Positions 6,309-15,164 of a stretch of DNA of 64,000 nucleotides are shown here, in pieces. The position numbers were made by a program, and so were the translations under genes. The DNA comes from Prevotella sp. (GTDB taxonomy: Bacteria; Bacteroidota; Bacteroidia; Bacteroidales; Bacteroidaceae). The stretch covers positions 62,001 through 126,000 of the forward strand of contig JAEEVA010000003.1 of assembly GCA_016286995.1 (NCBI GenBank). Reading direction: 5' to 3'. Position 1 is the stretch's first letter, and every line of letters begins with the position of its first letter. Under the pieces are notes generated by a model that saw only the letters and a list, made by a program, of their open reading frames with translations, ran no database searches and was not told the origin of the DNA.

Positions 6309-8653
6309 ACCGGAAAATCGTCACCCTGTTGCTCACTCTGGCCTGTACGGCAAACATCGTACAGGCTCAGGTGTATAATGAGATGGATGTTGATGGAAAC
6401 ATCACCCAGCGTAACGAGTACGGTCAAGCCAACTTCAATCCAAACAGAAACGATTCGACCAATGCCGGAAATAAGGAGATACCTATCGGTGTTAGGTCAT
6501 GGACCATCGACAGACGTTTCGGAGATGTCATACCCACCGATGTCGATACCATCTCCCACCTATACCAGAACAGTATCTACAATACTGGACTTTATGGTGA
6601 ATACAATACAACCGGCAACAACTATACAGCCCGTCTAAGCCGTATCTTCATTGACCGGAAACCGTTCAATGAGTTTTATTTCGTACAACCATACAGCTTC
6701 ACGACAAAGGATCCTGACCAGTTTTTGTTCATTAATACCCTATCGCCCTTTACTAATATCAGCTATGAGGAATGCGGCAATAAGCAACATGGCGAAGATC
6801 ACCTGCAAGCCAAGTTTGGCATCAATGCCGGAAAGAAACTGGGTGTCGGCTTTGACTTGGACTACCATTATGCTTTAGGATATTTTGATAACCAAAGTAC
6901 GTCGCACTTCCGGGCATCGCTTTTCTCGAGTTATATCGGTGACCACTATCAGATGCATCTGTTGGCGTCGGCCTACCATCGTAAAGCCACTGAGAACGGC
7001 GGTATCATCAATGATAATTACATCACACATCCAGAATCGGTAAGCGAGCAGTTTTCTGAGGAAGAAATACCTACCGTACTGTCAAGCAACTGGAACCGTA
7101 ACAATTCGCAACATCTATTTTTTTCGCATCGCTATAACTTGGGATTTTATCGTAAAGTAAAAATGACTGACGAGGAAATCAAGGCGCGCAAGTTTGCCCA
7201 AAAGTCAGCCCAGCAGCGCGAAAAGGAAAAGGAAGATTCAGACAGACGTAATGGTGTTGTACCCCAAAACGACGTGCCATCAGGGCGCCCTGCTGATGCA
7301 AAAATCATGGGCGACGAACCTGTTATTAACAAATCGGACATTTTGGCCGACAGCACCCGTATCAAGGTCGATTCACAAGAAAAGCTCGACAGTCTGAAAC
7401 GAGAACAGGCCATTCAGGACTCCATCGAGGCTACAATGAAGCACGAGTTTGTTCCCGTAACGAGCATTATACACACCCTTGACCTGAACAACTATTCCCG
7501 CATCTATCAGGCCTATCAAACCCCTACAAACTATTATGCCGACACGTTCTACGACTTGAACGACGAAAATGTCTACAGTGGTGACTCTATCTACGACCAG
7601 AACAAGTTTATGAGCGTTAAAAACACCCTTGCGATAGCCTTGCTCGAAGGCTTCAACAAGTACATGAAGGCTGGTATGAAGGTCTTTGTGTCTCACGAAT
7701 ACTGCAATTACCGTATGCCCGACCTGATGGGTGATTCCACTGCCTATTACATGAAACGTGTGACAGAAAATGCCGTCAATGTAGGCGGTCAAATTTCCCG
7801 TCGGCAGGGACATGCGTTCCATTTCGACCTTACTGGAGAATTCTGCGTAGTAGGACCTGGTGCAGGTAATATTGGCATTGATTTCGGCACCGACCTGAAC
7901 TTCCCGTTGTTCGGTGACACCGTCCGGTTGGCGGCCAATGCAACCTTCAAGCGACTCGTTCCAACCTATTATCAGGAACACTATCACTCAAAACACTTGT
8001 GGTGGGACAAGAGCCTTGATGCTCAGACCAATACTCACATCGAAGGCCGTTTCAGCTATGACAAGACTAATACCCTTTTGCGTATAGCCATTGACGAGGT
8101 ACAGAACTACACGTATTTCGGAATGAAATACAATGTTGACGCCACATCGTACAATCGCTCCGGACTGACAGGGAGCATCTATCAGGAAGGTGGAAATATC
8201 AACATCCTGACAGCCCAGCTAATGCAGAATTTACGTTATGGCATCATCAACTGGGAAAATGTGCTAACTTATCAGAACAGCAGTAACAAGGACGTATTGC
8301 CGTTACCAACCTTGAACGTGTTCACCAACTTATATCTTAAGTTCAAGATAGCTCGTGTACTAAGTGTTGAGCTGGGGTCTTGCATGACGTTTTTCACAAA
8401 GTATTACGCCCCAGACTACCTGCCACAACTCGGACAGTTTGCCATTCAACAGAATGAGGACAGCCGTGTGGAACTGGGTGGCTATCCCTTCGTCGACGTC
8501 TATGCTAACATGCACCTGAAACGGGCTCGCTTCTTTGTATCCTATAGTCACGTAAATGCAGGGGCAGGTACAAAAAATCAGTTCCTAACGCCTCACTATC
8601 CGACGAATAGCGCTATCCTACATGCCGGCGTTAGCTGGAATTTCTTTAACTAA
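6305..8653 (+). CDS. Putative outer-membrane porin, Porin_10 family
   Basis: A 782-residue protein with an N-terminal signal peptide (cleavage near AQVYNE, residue 22). Sequence character matches the Bacteroidetes Porin_10 family: alternating aromatic and polar beta-strands (for example LGVGFDLDYHYALGYFDNQ), SISRRQGHAFHFDLTGEFC-like strands, and a final strand ending in aromatic SWNFF-N. A Lys/Glu-rich, probably periplasmic or extracellular insert is at about 280-370 (KSAQQREKEKEDSDRR). It is coupled to the 55-residue membrane protein by a 4-base overlap, and the HD gene starts 13 bases after its stop. Substrate is unknown. The whole-length match and strand pattern make an outer-membrane barrel likely. 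Confidence 0.82.
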   Translation: MNRKIVTLLLTLACTANIVQAQVYNEMDVDGNITQRNEYGQANFNPNRNDSTNAGNKEIPIGVRSWTIDRRFGDVIPTDVDTISHLYQNSIYNTGLYGEYNTTGNNYTARLSRIFIDRKPFNEFYFVQPYSFTTKDPDQFLFINTLSPFTNISYEECGNKQHGEDHLQAKFGINAGKKLGVGFDLDYHYALGYFDNQSTSHFRASLFSSYIGDHYQMHLLASAYHRKATENGGIINDNYITHPESVSEQFSEEEIPTVLSSNWNRNNSQHLFFSHRYNLGFYRKVKMTDEEIKARKFAQKSAQQREKEKEDSDRRNGVVPQNDVPSGRPADAKIMGDEPVINKSDILADSTRIKVDSQEKLDSLKREQAIQDSIEATMKHEFVPVTSIIHTLDLNNYSRIYQAYQTPTNYYADTFYDLNDENVYSGDSIYDQNKFMSVKNTLAIALLEGFNKYMKAGMKVFVSHEYCNYRMPDLMGDSTAYYMKRVTENAVNVGGQISRRQGHAFHFDLTGEFCVVGPGAGNIGIDFGTDLNFPLFGDTVRLAANATFKRLVPTYYQEHYHSKHLWWDKSLDAQTNTHIEGRFSYDKTNTLLRIAIDEVQNYTYFGMKYNVDATSYNRSGLTGSIYQEGGNINILTAQLMQNLRYGIINWENVLTYQNSSNKDVLPLPTLNVFTNLYLKFKIARVLSVELGSCMTFFTKYYAPDYLPQLGQFAIQQNEDSRVELGGYPFVDVYANMHLKRARFFVSYSHVNAGAGTKNQFLTPHYPTNSAILHAGVSWNFFN

Positions 8654-8666
8654 AGAGGGCAAGACA

Positions 8667-9311
8667 ATGGAAGCTGTAGTGAATCAGAATCCTTCGCTCG
8701 ACTTGGTGGAATTCGTGGAGACACAGATTTTGCCCCTATATGCAGCTTTTGACAAAGCACATAACATGGAGCATGTCACACGGGTCATTCGCAGTTCCCT
8801 GGACTTGGCGCGCAAGATTGGAGCCGACCTGAACATGGCCTATGTTATAGCTGCTTACCATGATCTGGGACTGACAGGACCACGTGCAGTCCACCATTTG
8901 ACCAGCGGCAAGATTCTGATGGCTGACGCCCGTCTAAAACGTTGGTTCTCGCACGATCAACTACAGATGATGAAGGAGGCCGTTGAGGACCACCGTGCCT
9001 CTGCCTCAAGGACACCCAGAAGCATCTACGGCAAAATTGTGGCTGAAGCTGACCGTGACATTGACCCAGAGACGGTCATTCGCCGCACCATTCAGTACGG
9101 CATGTCAAACTATCCCGAGCTGGATGAGGAAGGTCATTGGCAGCGTTTCATACAGCACATGAACGAGAAATATTCAGTGAACGGCTACATCCGCCTGTGG
9201 ATCCAAGGTTCAGAAAATGAGCGTAAACTGAATGAGTTGCGCCGCTTGATAGCCGAACCGACACTGATGCGCCCTGTGTTCGACAAAATCTTCAAGGAGG
9301 AAATCACATGA
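8667..9311 (+). CDS. HD domain phosphohydrolase
   Basis: A 214-residue soluble protein. The ATG at 8667 is chosen because the frame's earlier start at 8622 lies inside the porin gene. Metal-binding HD-superfamily residues are visible: His in DKAHNMEHV (about 31-35), the HD pair in AAYHDLGL (about 67-70), and further His residues in VHHLTSGKIL and VEDHRASASR. Such proteins usually hydrolyse phosphate esters or nucleotides; the substrate is unknown. A long C-terminal helical region (from about 130) carries no known motif. The stop overlaps the menA start as ATGA, indicating coupled translation. Confidence is high for the fold and low for the reaction. Confidence 0.8.
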   Translation: MEAVVNQNPSLDLVEFVETQILPLYAAFDKAHNMEHVTRVIRSSLDLARKIGADLNMAYVIAAYHDLGLTGPRAVHHLTSGKILMADARLKRWFSHDQLQMMKEAVEDHRASASRTPRSIYGKIVAEADRDIDPETVIRRTIQYGMSNYPELDEEGHWQRFIQHMNEKYSVNGYIRLWIQGSENERKLNELRRLIAEPTLMRPVFDKIFKEEIT

Positions 9312-10219
9312 ATGAGGAAAACGTCCGCAAAGACTCCCTGAAAGCATGGCTGTTAGCTGCTCGTCCGAAAACGCTTAGCGGTGCTGCTGTACCAGTAATG
9401 ATAGGTATAGCGCTGGCTTTTGTCGATTCCCGCGAATACTATGACGACGTATTCAGTTGGACAGCAGCTGCATTATGTTTGCTGTTTGCATTCATCATGC
9501 AGATTGATGCCAACTTCATCAACGATTTCTTCGACTATGTTCGAGGCAACGATGACAGCAGTAGCCGATTGGGGCCACTCAGAGCCTGTACACAAGGATG
9601 GGTTAGCATAGAACGCATGAAACATGTCATCGCTTCTACTACCATCTTAGCTTGCCTCGTAGGACTTCCTCTCATCTGGTTTGGCGGTTTTGAAATGGTA
9701 CTCATAGGACTGCTTTGCGTTGTATTCTGTTTCCTCTACACAACCCACCTGTCCTATCATGGACTGGGTGACGTGCTTGTACTAGTGTTCTTTGGTATCG
9801 TACCAGTTTGCTGTACCTATTACGTTCAGTTGCATACGCTCACATGGCAGGTCTTTCTGGCGAGTATCGCCTGTGGACTAGTTATCGACGGTTTACTGAT
9901 AGTCAACAACTACCGTGACCGCTACAACGATGAGGCAGACGGCAAAAGAACATTAGTTGTCATGATAGGAGGCAACAAGACGGAATGGCTCTATCTGCTA
10001 CTGGGTATAATAGCTTGTGGTATAGGTGGTGTATTCTGGATAAACGGCCATGTGTTAGCCTTTATACTGCCAATTATATATTTGTTGCTTCACATCTTCA
10101 CGTGGATTAAGATGCGACGCATCAACTTCGGTCGTCAGCTGAACGAATGTCTTAGCGAAACAGCCCGAAACATGTTTATTTATGGCCTTTGCGTATCGAT
10201 AGGACTATTACTTATCTGA
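9308..10219 (+). CDS. menA: 1,4-dihydroxy-2-naphthoate polyprenyltransferase
   Basis: A 303-residue UbiA-superfamily membrane prenyltransferase that attaches the isoprenoid tail to DHNA in menaquinone synthesis. It opens AWLLAARPKTLSGAAVPV, the MenA-type start. The first Asp-rich prenyl-diphosphate motif is QIDANFINDFFDYVRGNDD (about 60-78). The second is in NNYRDRYNDEADGKRTL (about 198-214), which is characteristic of MenA rather than UbiA. Eight or so membrane helices are visible. It overlaps the HD gene by 4 bases, ending the 5.5-10.2 kb operon. The stop lies within the 3' end of a convergent small gene. Confidence 0.95.
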   Translation: MNEENVRKDSLKAWLLAARPKTLSGAAVPVMIGIALAFVDSREYYDDVFSWTAAALCLLFAFIMQIDANFINDFFDYVRGNDDSSSRLGPLRACTQGWVSIERMKHVIASTTILACLVGLPLIWFGGFEMVLIGLLCVVFCFLYTTHLSYHGLGDVLVLVFFGIVPVCCTYYVQLHTLTWQVFLASIACGLVIDGLLIVNNYRDRYNDEADGKRTLVVMIGGNKTEWLYLLLGIIACGIGGVFWINGHVLAFILPIIYLLLHIFTWIKMRRINFGRQLNECLSETARNMFIYGLCVSIGLLLI

Positions 10220-10364
10220 GATACAGCCAATAGATGGCAGCAGCAGCAAGAATTAGTATGATGGTTACGACGCTCTTAATCATGCACGACGCCACTTTCT
10301 TAGCCACAACGATGCCAATGATAATCAGTGCCAACAAGGCAACATAATAGGTTATATTATCCAT
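10212..10364 (-). CDS. Small hydrophobic protein (50 residues)
   Basis: A leftward frame starts at ATG 10364-10362 (MDNITYYVALLALIIIGIVV) and ends at TAA 10214-10212, overlapping the end of menA by 8 bases on the opposite strand. It has one clear membrane helix (about 6-21), a basic stretch AKKVASCMIK, and a second hydrophobic helix (about 31-47). It lies 17 bases downstream of the RluA-type gene on the same strand, so it may be the second gene of that transcript. No family is recognised; the compact spacing and two-helix layout support coding. Confidence 0.6.
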   Translation of the reverse strand: MDNITYYVALLALIIIGIVVAKKVASCMIKSVVTIILILAAAAIYWLYLR

Positions 10365-10381
10365 ATTCTACCTCTATTTCT

Positions 10382-11272
10382 TTATTTAAACAAGTGTCTG
10401 AACATTGATGGAACAGGTGTTTCAAATTCCATAGGCTGACGCGTAATCGGGTGGTAGAAACACAATAGCCAGGCGTGCAGACACAGACGGTGCAACGGAT
10501 CATCGCCATTACCATATTTCACGTCGCCACAGACAGGATGACCCATGTCGGCAGCATGCACGCGAATCTGATTCTTGCGACCTGTTTCCAGTTTAAACTC
10601 TACCAGCGAGTGTTCTGTGGTACGATCCATCACGTAAAAATGGGTCACTGCATATTTCCCACCATTATCCACGGGTGACGAATAGGTTACATATGCCTTG
10701 TTGTCTTTCAGCCAGTTGGCTATCGTACCCTCATTCTGTTCCATCTCACCAGAAAGTACGGCCACGTAACGGCGGTCATATACCATCTCATGCCAGTTAT
10801 GCTCCATCAACTGTTCTGTATCCATATCTTTCGCATATACCATCAGTCCGCTAGTATCACGGTCCAGACGGTGAACGACATGTGCAGTACAGTTTTGGTG
10901 TGATTTTTTAAAGTAGTCGTCCAGCACGCTTTTTACATTCAATGTCGAGTGTCCAGCAGCCATTGACAGAATACCGACGGTTTTCTCGACCACAATGAGC
11001 CAGCGGTCCTCATATACGATTCTCACGTAACGACTGCGAAACGGTTGCTGATTGCGCTTGGTCTTCGATACAGCCACCTTCATGCCAGGTTGGAGCATAT
11101 AATCGAACTGCGTCACCGTCTTGCCGTTAACCTTGATGCCCTGTCCCTGAAGTGTCTGCTTGATTTTCGTACGACTTTGCCGAACATTCTCCAGCAAAAA
11201 CTCAAGTAAAGGCTGTTCTTTTGAAACCGATAGATGGTCGTATTCACCTTGTTCGTTGCTATGATATCTCAT
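10382..11272 (-). CDS. RluA-family pseudouridine synthase
   Basis: A 296-residue RNA pseudouridine synthase. An N-terminal S4 RNA-binding domain (about 13-70, with LLEFLLENVRQSRTKIKQTL and VNGKTV) precedes the catalytic domain. The motif II stretch is HRLDRDTSGLMVYAK, with the catalytic Asp, and the C-terminal GRKNQIRVH is also conserved. The start at 11272 (MRYHSNEQ) is preferred: the upstream ATG at 11296 directly abuts a -7 box and would probably not be transcribed with room for initiation. The RNA target, 23S rRNA or another RNA, cannot be decided by sequence. The promoter region is shared back to back with purU. Confidence 0.9.
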   Translation of the reverse strand: MRYHSNEQGEYDHLSVSKEQPLLEFLLENVRQSRTKIKQTLQGQGIKVNGKTVTQFDYMLQPGMKVAVSKTKRNQQPFRSRYVRIVYEDRWLIVVEKTVGILSMAAGHSTLNVKSVLDDYFKKSHQNCTAHVVHRLDRDTSGLMVYAKDMDTEQLMEHNWHEMVYDRRYVAVLSGEMEQNEGTIANWLKDNKAYVTYSSPVDNGGKYAVTHFYVMDRTTEHSLVEFKLETGRKNQIRVHAADMGHPVCGDVKYGNGDDPLHRLCLHAWLLCFYHPITRQPMEFETPVPSMFRHLFK

Positions 11273-11296
11273 ACATTCTATTTTCGTTTTCGACAT

Positions 11297-11305
11297 GCAA
11301 AGATA
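11297..11305 (-). promoter_or_regulatory. -7 box for the RluA-type gene
   Basis: Read leftward it is TATCTTTGC (TAnnTTTGC), with a TTTG about 20 bases upstream as the -33 element. The 63 bases between this box and the purU box form a compact divergent promoter region. Confidence 0.75.
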
Positions 11306-11367
11306 CAACCAAAAAGCGAAAGCACCAAAAATTAGCGGTTTTTTTCTTTTATTACCTAAAAATTTTG

Positions 11368-11376
11368 TACCTTTGC
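11368..11376 (+). promoter_or_regulatory. -7 box for purU and probably the his operon
   Basis: TACCTTTGC matches the consensus exactly and lies 36 bases before the purU ATG. The region upstream is T-rich. No other consensus box was found before ftsE, so it may serve purU and the four his genes. Confidence 0.75.
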
Positions 11377-11412
11377 ACGCATTATTAAGAAAAAGTACAA
11401 GAAAAGACAAAC

Positions 11413-12276
11413 ATGAAACCAACGGCAATTTTGCTTTTGCACTGCCCAGACCAACAGGGCATCATATCGGAGGTAACCAAATTTATCACAGATAACAAAG
11501 GAAACATCGTCTATCTGGACCAGTACGTGGATCGGGTGGAGAGCATGTTTTTCATGCGCATAGAATGGGAGTTGGAAGGATTTCTCATTCCCCGCGACAA
11601 ATTGTATGACTACATTACTACACTTTATGCACAGCGCTATCAGATGAAATTCAGCCTCTATTACAGCGACAAGCGTCCACGCATGGCTATTTTTGTTTCT
11701 AAGATGAGTCATTGCCTGTACGACTTGCTGGCTCGCTGGAAGGCGGGTGAGTTCAACTGTGACATCCCTTGCATCGTCAGCAACCACGAGGACTTGCGCT
11801 ATGTAGCCGACCAGTTTGGCATTCCCTACCACGTGTGGAGCATCAAGAAGGATCACTCGAACAAAGCTGAGGTGGAAGCTGCCGAGATGGAACTTCTAAA
11901 GAAAGAAGACATATCGTTTATTGTGCTGGCACGCTACATGCAGATTATCTCAGACGAGATGATTGCCGAGTACCCCCATCATATCATTAACATTCATCAC
12001 TCGTTCCTACCCGCCTTTGTTGGTGCCAAGCCTTACCACCAGGCCTACCAGCGTGGCGTAAAGATTATTGGGGCCACCAGTCATTACGTCACAGCTGAGT
12101 TAGATGCTGGTCCCATCATCGAACAGGACGTAACCCGCATCACTCATAAGGACACACCAGAGAGTCTGGTACTGAAGGGTAAGGATCTGGAAAAGATTGT
12201 GCTATCACATGCCGTTAGCAAACATATACAGCGCAAGATTCTTACATATAAGAACAAAACCATCATCTTTAGTTAA
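11413..12276 (+). CDS. purU: Formyltetrahydrofolate deformylase
   Basis: A 287-residue enzyme hydrolysing 10-formyl-tetrahydrofolate to tetrahydrofolate and formate. It has an N-terminal ACT regulatory domain (about 1-80, LLHCPDQQGIISEVTKFI). The catalytic formyltransferase-like domain (about 90-285) carries SNHEDLRYVADQFGIP, the catalytic segment NIHHSFLPAFVGAKPY with the conserved Asn and His, and LDAGPIIEQDV. In PurU the usual pattern retains His and a downstream Asp; both are present. It balances one-carbon pools for purine synthesis, which shares the intermediate AICAR with histidine synthesis; hisH follows after 27 bases. Confidence 0.95.
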   Translation: MKPTAILLLHCPDQQGIISEVTKFITDNKGNIVYLDQYVDRVESMFFMRIEWELEGFLIPRDKLYDYITTLYAQRYQMKFSLYYSDKRPRMAIFVSKMSHCLYDLLARWKAGEFNCDIPCIVSNHEDLRYVADQFGIPYHVWSIKKDHSNKAEVEAAEMELLKKEDISFIVLARYMQIISDEMIAEYPHHIINIHHSFLPAFVGAKPYHQAYQRGVKIIGATSHYVTAELDAGPIIEQDVTRITHKDTPESLVLKGKDLEKIVLSHAVSKHIQRKILTYKNKTIIFS

Positions 12277-12303
12277 CAATTGATTACCTGAGAATAGCGG
12301 ATT

Positions 12304-12900
12304 ATGAATGTTGCTATTGTAAAATATAATGCAGGAAATGTCTATTCGGTAGTAAACGCACTGAAACGTTTAGGCGTTGAGCCCATGTTGACAGATAATG
12401 CAGAACAATTGAAACAAGCCGACAAAGTGCTATTTCCTGGACAGGGACATGCTGGCGAGGCGATGGATTACCTAAGAGCAAGACATCTTGATGAGGTTAT
12501 CCGCGACTTAAAACAGCCAGTATTAGGCATCTGCGTCGGTCAGCAACTGCTATGCCGTCATTCCGAAGAAGGTGACGTCGACTGCATCGGTATTTTTGAT
12601 GCAGAGGTCAGGCGTTTCCAGCCCCATCGCCATGAGGACAAAGTACCCTGCATGGGTTGGAATCGACTGTACAATCTGAAATCACCCTTATATAAGGGTC
12701 TTGACAACGGCGATTATGTCTACTTTGTACACAGTTTCTATGTACCCACATGTGAAGACACTATCGCTACTGCAGACTACATTCTCCCCTACTCGGCCTC
12801 CTTGCACAAGGACAATTTCTACACGTGCCAGTTCCATCCCGAAAAGAGTGGCAAAGTGGGTGAAATTATTATCAAGAACTTTCTCGAAATAACAACATAA
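12304..12900 (+). CDS. hisH: Imidazole glycerol phosphate synthase, glutaminase subunit
   Basis: A 198-residue class I glutamine amidotransferase that feeds ammonia to HisF. The nucleophile Cys is in GICVGQQLL (about residue 78); family members usually have GICLGMQ. The partner His and Glu are in CQFHPEKSG near residue 180, and the oxyanion strand PGQGHAGEAM precedes them. Length is typical. It lies 27 bases after purU and 16 bases before hisA, within the run hisH-hisA-hisF-hisIE. All catalytic residues are present, so an active enzyme is expected. Confidence 0.96.
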   Translation: MNVAIVKYNAGNVYSVVNALKRLGVEPMLTDNAEQLKQADKVLFPGQGHAGEAMDYLRARHLDEVIRDLKQPVLGICVGQQLLCRHSEEGDVDCIGIFDAEVRRFQPHRHEDKVPCMGWNRLYNLKSPLYKGLDNGDYVYFVHSFYVPTCEDTIATADYILPYSASLHKDNFYTCQFHPEKSGKVGEIIIKNFLEITT

Positions 12901-12916
12901 CAACATAATAACCAAA

Positions 12917-13654
12917 ATGATAGAGCTCATTCCCGCCATCGATATCATCAACGGTCAGTGTGTACGTTTGACAAAAGGCGACTACAACCAAAAGTCCGTC
13001 TACGGAAATCCGTTGGACATGGCTCGTGAGTTTGAACACATTGGATTCCGTCGTTTGCATATAGTCGATCTCGACGGTGCCAAATCAAAACATATTGTAA
13101 ATGATTTCGTACTTCGAGATATCGCATCAAGCACCCACCTCATCATCGATTTCGGGGGCGGCATTAAGACCGACGACGATGTGCAGAAGGCTTTCGACTG
13201 TGGTGCTTCGATGGTGACCGTTGGCAGTATAGCCGTTACAGATCCCGACCGCTTCATGGGGTGGCTTGAGAAATACGGGGCAGAGCACATCATTCTTGGT
13301 GCAGACGTACGCAACGGTAAAATCAGTATCAATGGCTGGAAAGAAGATTCCACTGAAGACCTACTGCCGTTCTTGCAGAAATATGTTGAAGCCGGTGTGC
13401 GTAACGTTCTATGCACGGAGATTTCGAAGGACGGCACACTGACTGGTCCGGCTATTAAGCTTTATCGTCAGGTGATGGACACCTACCCGCAACTGCACCT
13501 GATTGCCAGCGGTGGAGTGTCGTGCATCAATGATATCAAGGCATTGGATGCTGCTGGCATTCCTGCCGTAGTATTTGGCAAGGCAATATACGAAGGCCGT
13601 ATAGACTTGAAGGACTTAATAGAATTATGTCCCTCTATTCCTGAGTTAAAATAA
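12917..13654 (+). CDS. hisA: ProFAR isomerase
   Basis: A 245-residue (beta-alpha)8 barrel that isomerises the aminoaldose ProFAR to the aminoketose PRFAR, the fourth histidine step. Catalytic Asp8 is in [14 protein letters not shown], and Asp in [12 protein letters not shown] matches the second catalytic Asp. Phosphate-binding loops are at [11 protein letters not shown] (about 78-88) and [11 protein letters not shown] (about 195-205). It lies 16 bases after hisH and 10 bases before hisF. Nothing unusual was found in sequence or length. Confidence 0.97.
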   Translation: MIELIPAIDIINGQCVRLTKGDYNQKSVYGNPLDMAREFEHIGFRRLHIVDLDGAKSKHIVNDFVLRDIASSTHLIIDFGGGIKTDDDVQKAFDCGASMVTVGSIAVTDPDRFMGWLEKYGAEHIILGADVRNGKISINGWKEDSTEDLLPFLQKYVEAGVRNVLCTEISKDGTLTGPAIKLYRQVMDTYPQLHLIASGGVSCINDIKALDAAGIPAVVFGKAIYEGRIDLKDLIELCPSIPELK

Positions 13655-13664
13655 TAACGTTCCT

Positions 13665-14423
13665 ATGTCTGGTTTAGCAAAACGCATAATACCCTGTTTA
13701 GATGTCAAGGACGGAGAAACCGTCAAAGGCATTAATTTCATCAATCTGCGGAGTGCCGGTGACCCTGTTGAACTGGGTAAGGCCTACTCTGAACAAGGAG
13801 CTGATGAATTGTGTTTCCTTGACATCACTGCTTCCTATGAAGGCCGAAAGACATTCACCGAAATGGTGACTCGTGTGGCTGAGACCATCAACATCCCTTT
13901 TACTGTAGGCGGTGGCATCAACGAATTAAAGGATGTTGAGCGTTTACTCTATGCCGGTGCCGACAAGGTGAGCATCAATAGTGCTGCCATACGTCATCCG
14001 GAACTTATCAATGAGATTACTACACGCTTTGGTTCCCAGGTATGTGTTGTAGCCATCGACGCCCGTTTGGACGAGGATGGTTGGCATTGCTATCTGAAAG
14101 GCGGCCGCGAGCGCACAGAGCGCGGACTTTTTGAATGGGCCCATGAAGCTCAGGAACGTGGTGCAGGCGAGATCTTGTTCACCTCGATGAATCACGACGG
14201 CACAAAGAACGGCTATGCCAATGATGCGCTTTGCGAATTGTCCGACACGCTATCCATTCCTATCATTGCCAGCGGCGGTGCAGGTTGTAAGGAGCATTTT
14301 CGCGATGTGTTCACCGAGGGTCATGCCGATGCTGCACTGGCCGCATCGGTATTCCACTTTGGCGAAATTCCCATACCGGAACTGAAGCAATACCTCCGCA
14401 ACGAGGGAATCAATGTGAGATGA
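13665..14423 (+). CDS. hisF: Imidazole glycerol phosphate synthase, cyclase subunit
   Basis: A 252-residue barrel protein, partner of HisH, that makes imidazole glycerol phosphate and AICAR. Catalytic Asp11 lies in [18 protein letters not shown], and Asp130 is in VVAIDARLD. Phosphate loops are [11 protein letters not shown] and [11 protein letters not shown], and [14 protein letters not shown] provides the second half-barrel catalytic region. Length equals the family norm. The gene lies 10 bases after hisA and 34 bases before hisIE. Confidence 0.98.
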   Translation: MSGLAKRIIPCLDVKDGETVKGINFINLRSAGDPVELGKAYSEQGADELCFLDITASYEGRKTFTEMVTRVAETINIPFTVGGGINELKDVERLLYAGADKVSINSAAIRHPELINEITTRFGSQVCVVAIDARLDEDGWHCYLKGGRERTERGLFEWAHEAQERGAGEILFTSMNHDGTKNGYANDALCELSDTLSIPIIASGGAGCKEHFRDVFTEGHADAALAASVFHFGEIPIPELKQYLRNEGINVR

Positions 14424-14457
14424 CAGAGAAGTTAAGAAGATAAGAAAACAAGACGTT

Positions 14458-15132
14458 ATGAATATAGATTTCGAGAAGATGAATGGGCTGGTTCCAGCCA
14501 TCATACAAGACGCCGAAACAAGACAGGTGCTGATGCTGGGGTTCATGAATGAGGAAGCCTATCGGAAAACAGTAGACACAGGGCATGTCACCTTCTGGAG
14601 CCGTACACGCCAGACGCTGTGGACCAAGGGTGAGACATCTGGTCATTTCCTGAATCTTGTGGACATGAAGATTGACTGCGACAACGACACTCTTCTTGTC
14701 CGCGTACATCCTGTTGGTCCGACGTGCCATACTGGTACAGACACCTGCTGGGGCGAGGAGAACAACATGTCAGAAGGAAGAAGTCAGAAAGAAGATTCTC
14801 CTTTGCTCTTTCTCACCGAGCTTCAGGACTTCATCGACAGACGCAAGCAAGAGATGCCAGAAGGTTCATACACCACCAGTCTTTTTAACAAAGGTATCAA
14901 TAAGATATCACAAAAGGTGGGTGAAGAAGCGTTGGAGACCGTTATCGAGGCCACCAATGGCACGAATGACCATTTAGTTTACGAGGCCAGTGACTTGCTT
15001 TATCACCTTATTGTATTGCTGACTGAAAAGGGATTGCGCATTGAAGACATTGCCGAAGAGTTACACCGCCGTCACGATCCTGAATGGGACCGTCAGCGCC
15101 GTGAGGCCAAAGCTGCCGGCACAATGAAATAA
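14458..15132 (+). CDS. hisIE: Bifunctional phosphoribosyl-AMP cyclohydrolase / phosphoribosyl-ATP pyrophosphatase
   Basis: A 224-residue fusion catalysing the second and third histidine steps. The N-terminal HisI domain (about 1-100) includes FWSRTRQTLWTKGETSGHF, metal Asp residues in DCDNDTLLVRV, and the Cys/His motif CHTGTDTCW. The C-terminal HisE domain (about 120-224) contains YTTSLFNKGINKISQKVGEE and EASDLLYHLIVLL. Between them is a linker of roughly 14 residues, MSEGRSQKEDSP, longer than I expect from relatives. It is encoded by AGAAGGAAGAAGTCAGAAAG-like repetitive DNA that may be an inserted repeat. Both active sites look intact. Confidence 0.96.
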   Translation: MNIDFEKMNGLVPAIIQDAETRQVLMLGFMNEEAYRKTVDTGHVTFWSRTRQTLWTKGETSGHFLNLVDMKIDCDNDTLLVRVHPVGPTCHTGTDTCWGEENNMSEGRSQKEDSPLLFLTELQDFIDRRKQEMPEGSYTTSLFNKGINKISQKVGEEALETVIEATNGTNDHLVYEASDLLYHLIVLLTEKGLRIEDIAEELHRRHDPEWDRQRREAKAAGTMK

Positions 15133-15164
15133 AACGTTAGTATAAATCGTCAAATAATACAAAG

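Noticed and set aside
11273..11428. N-terminal extension of the RluA-type protein (MPLVSC...)
   Set aside because: It crosses both divergent promoters and overlaps purU; the S4 domain is complete from 11272.
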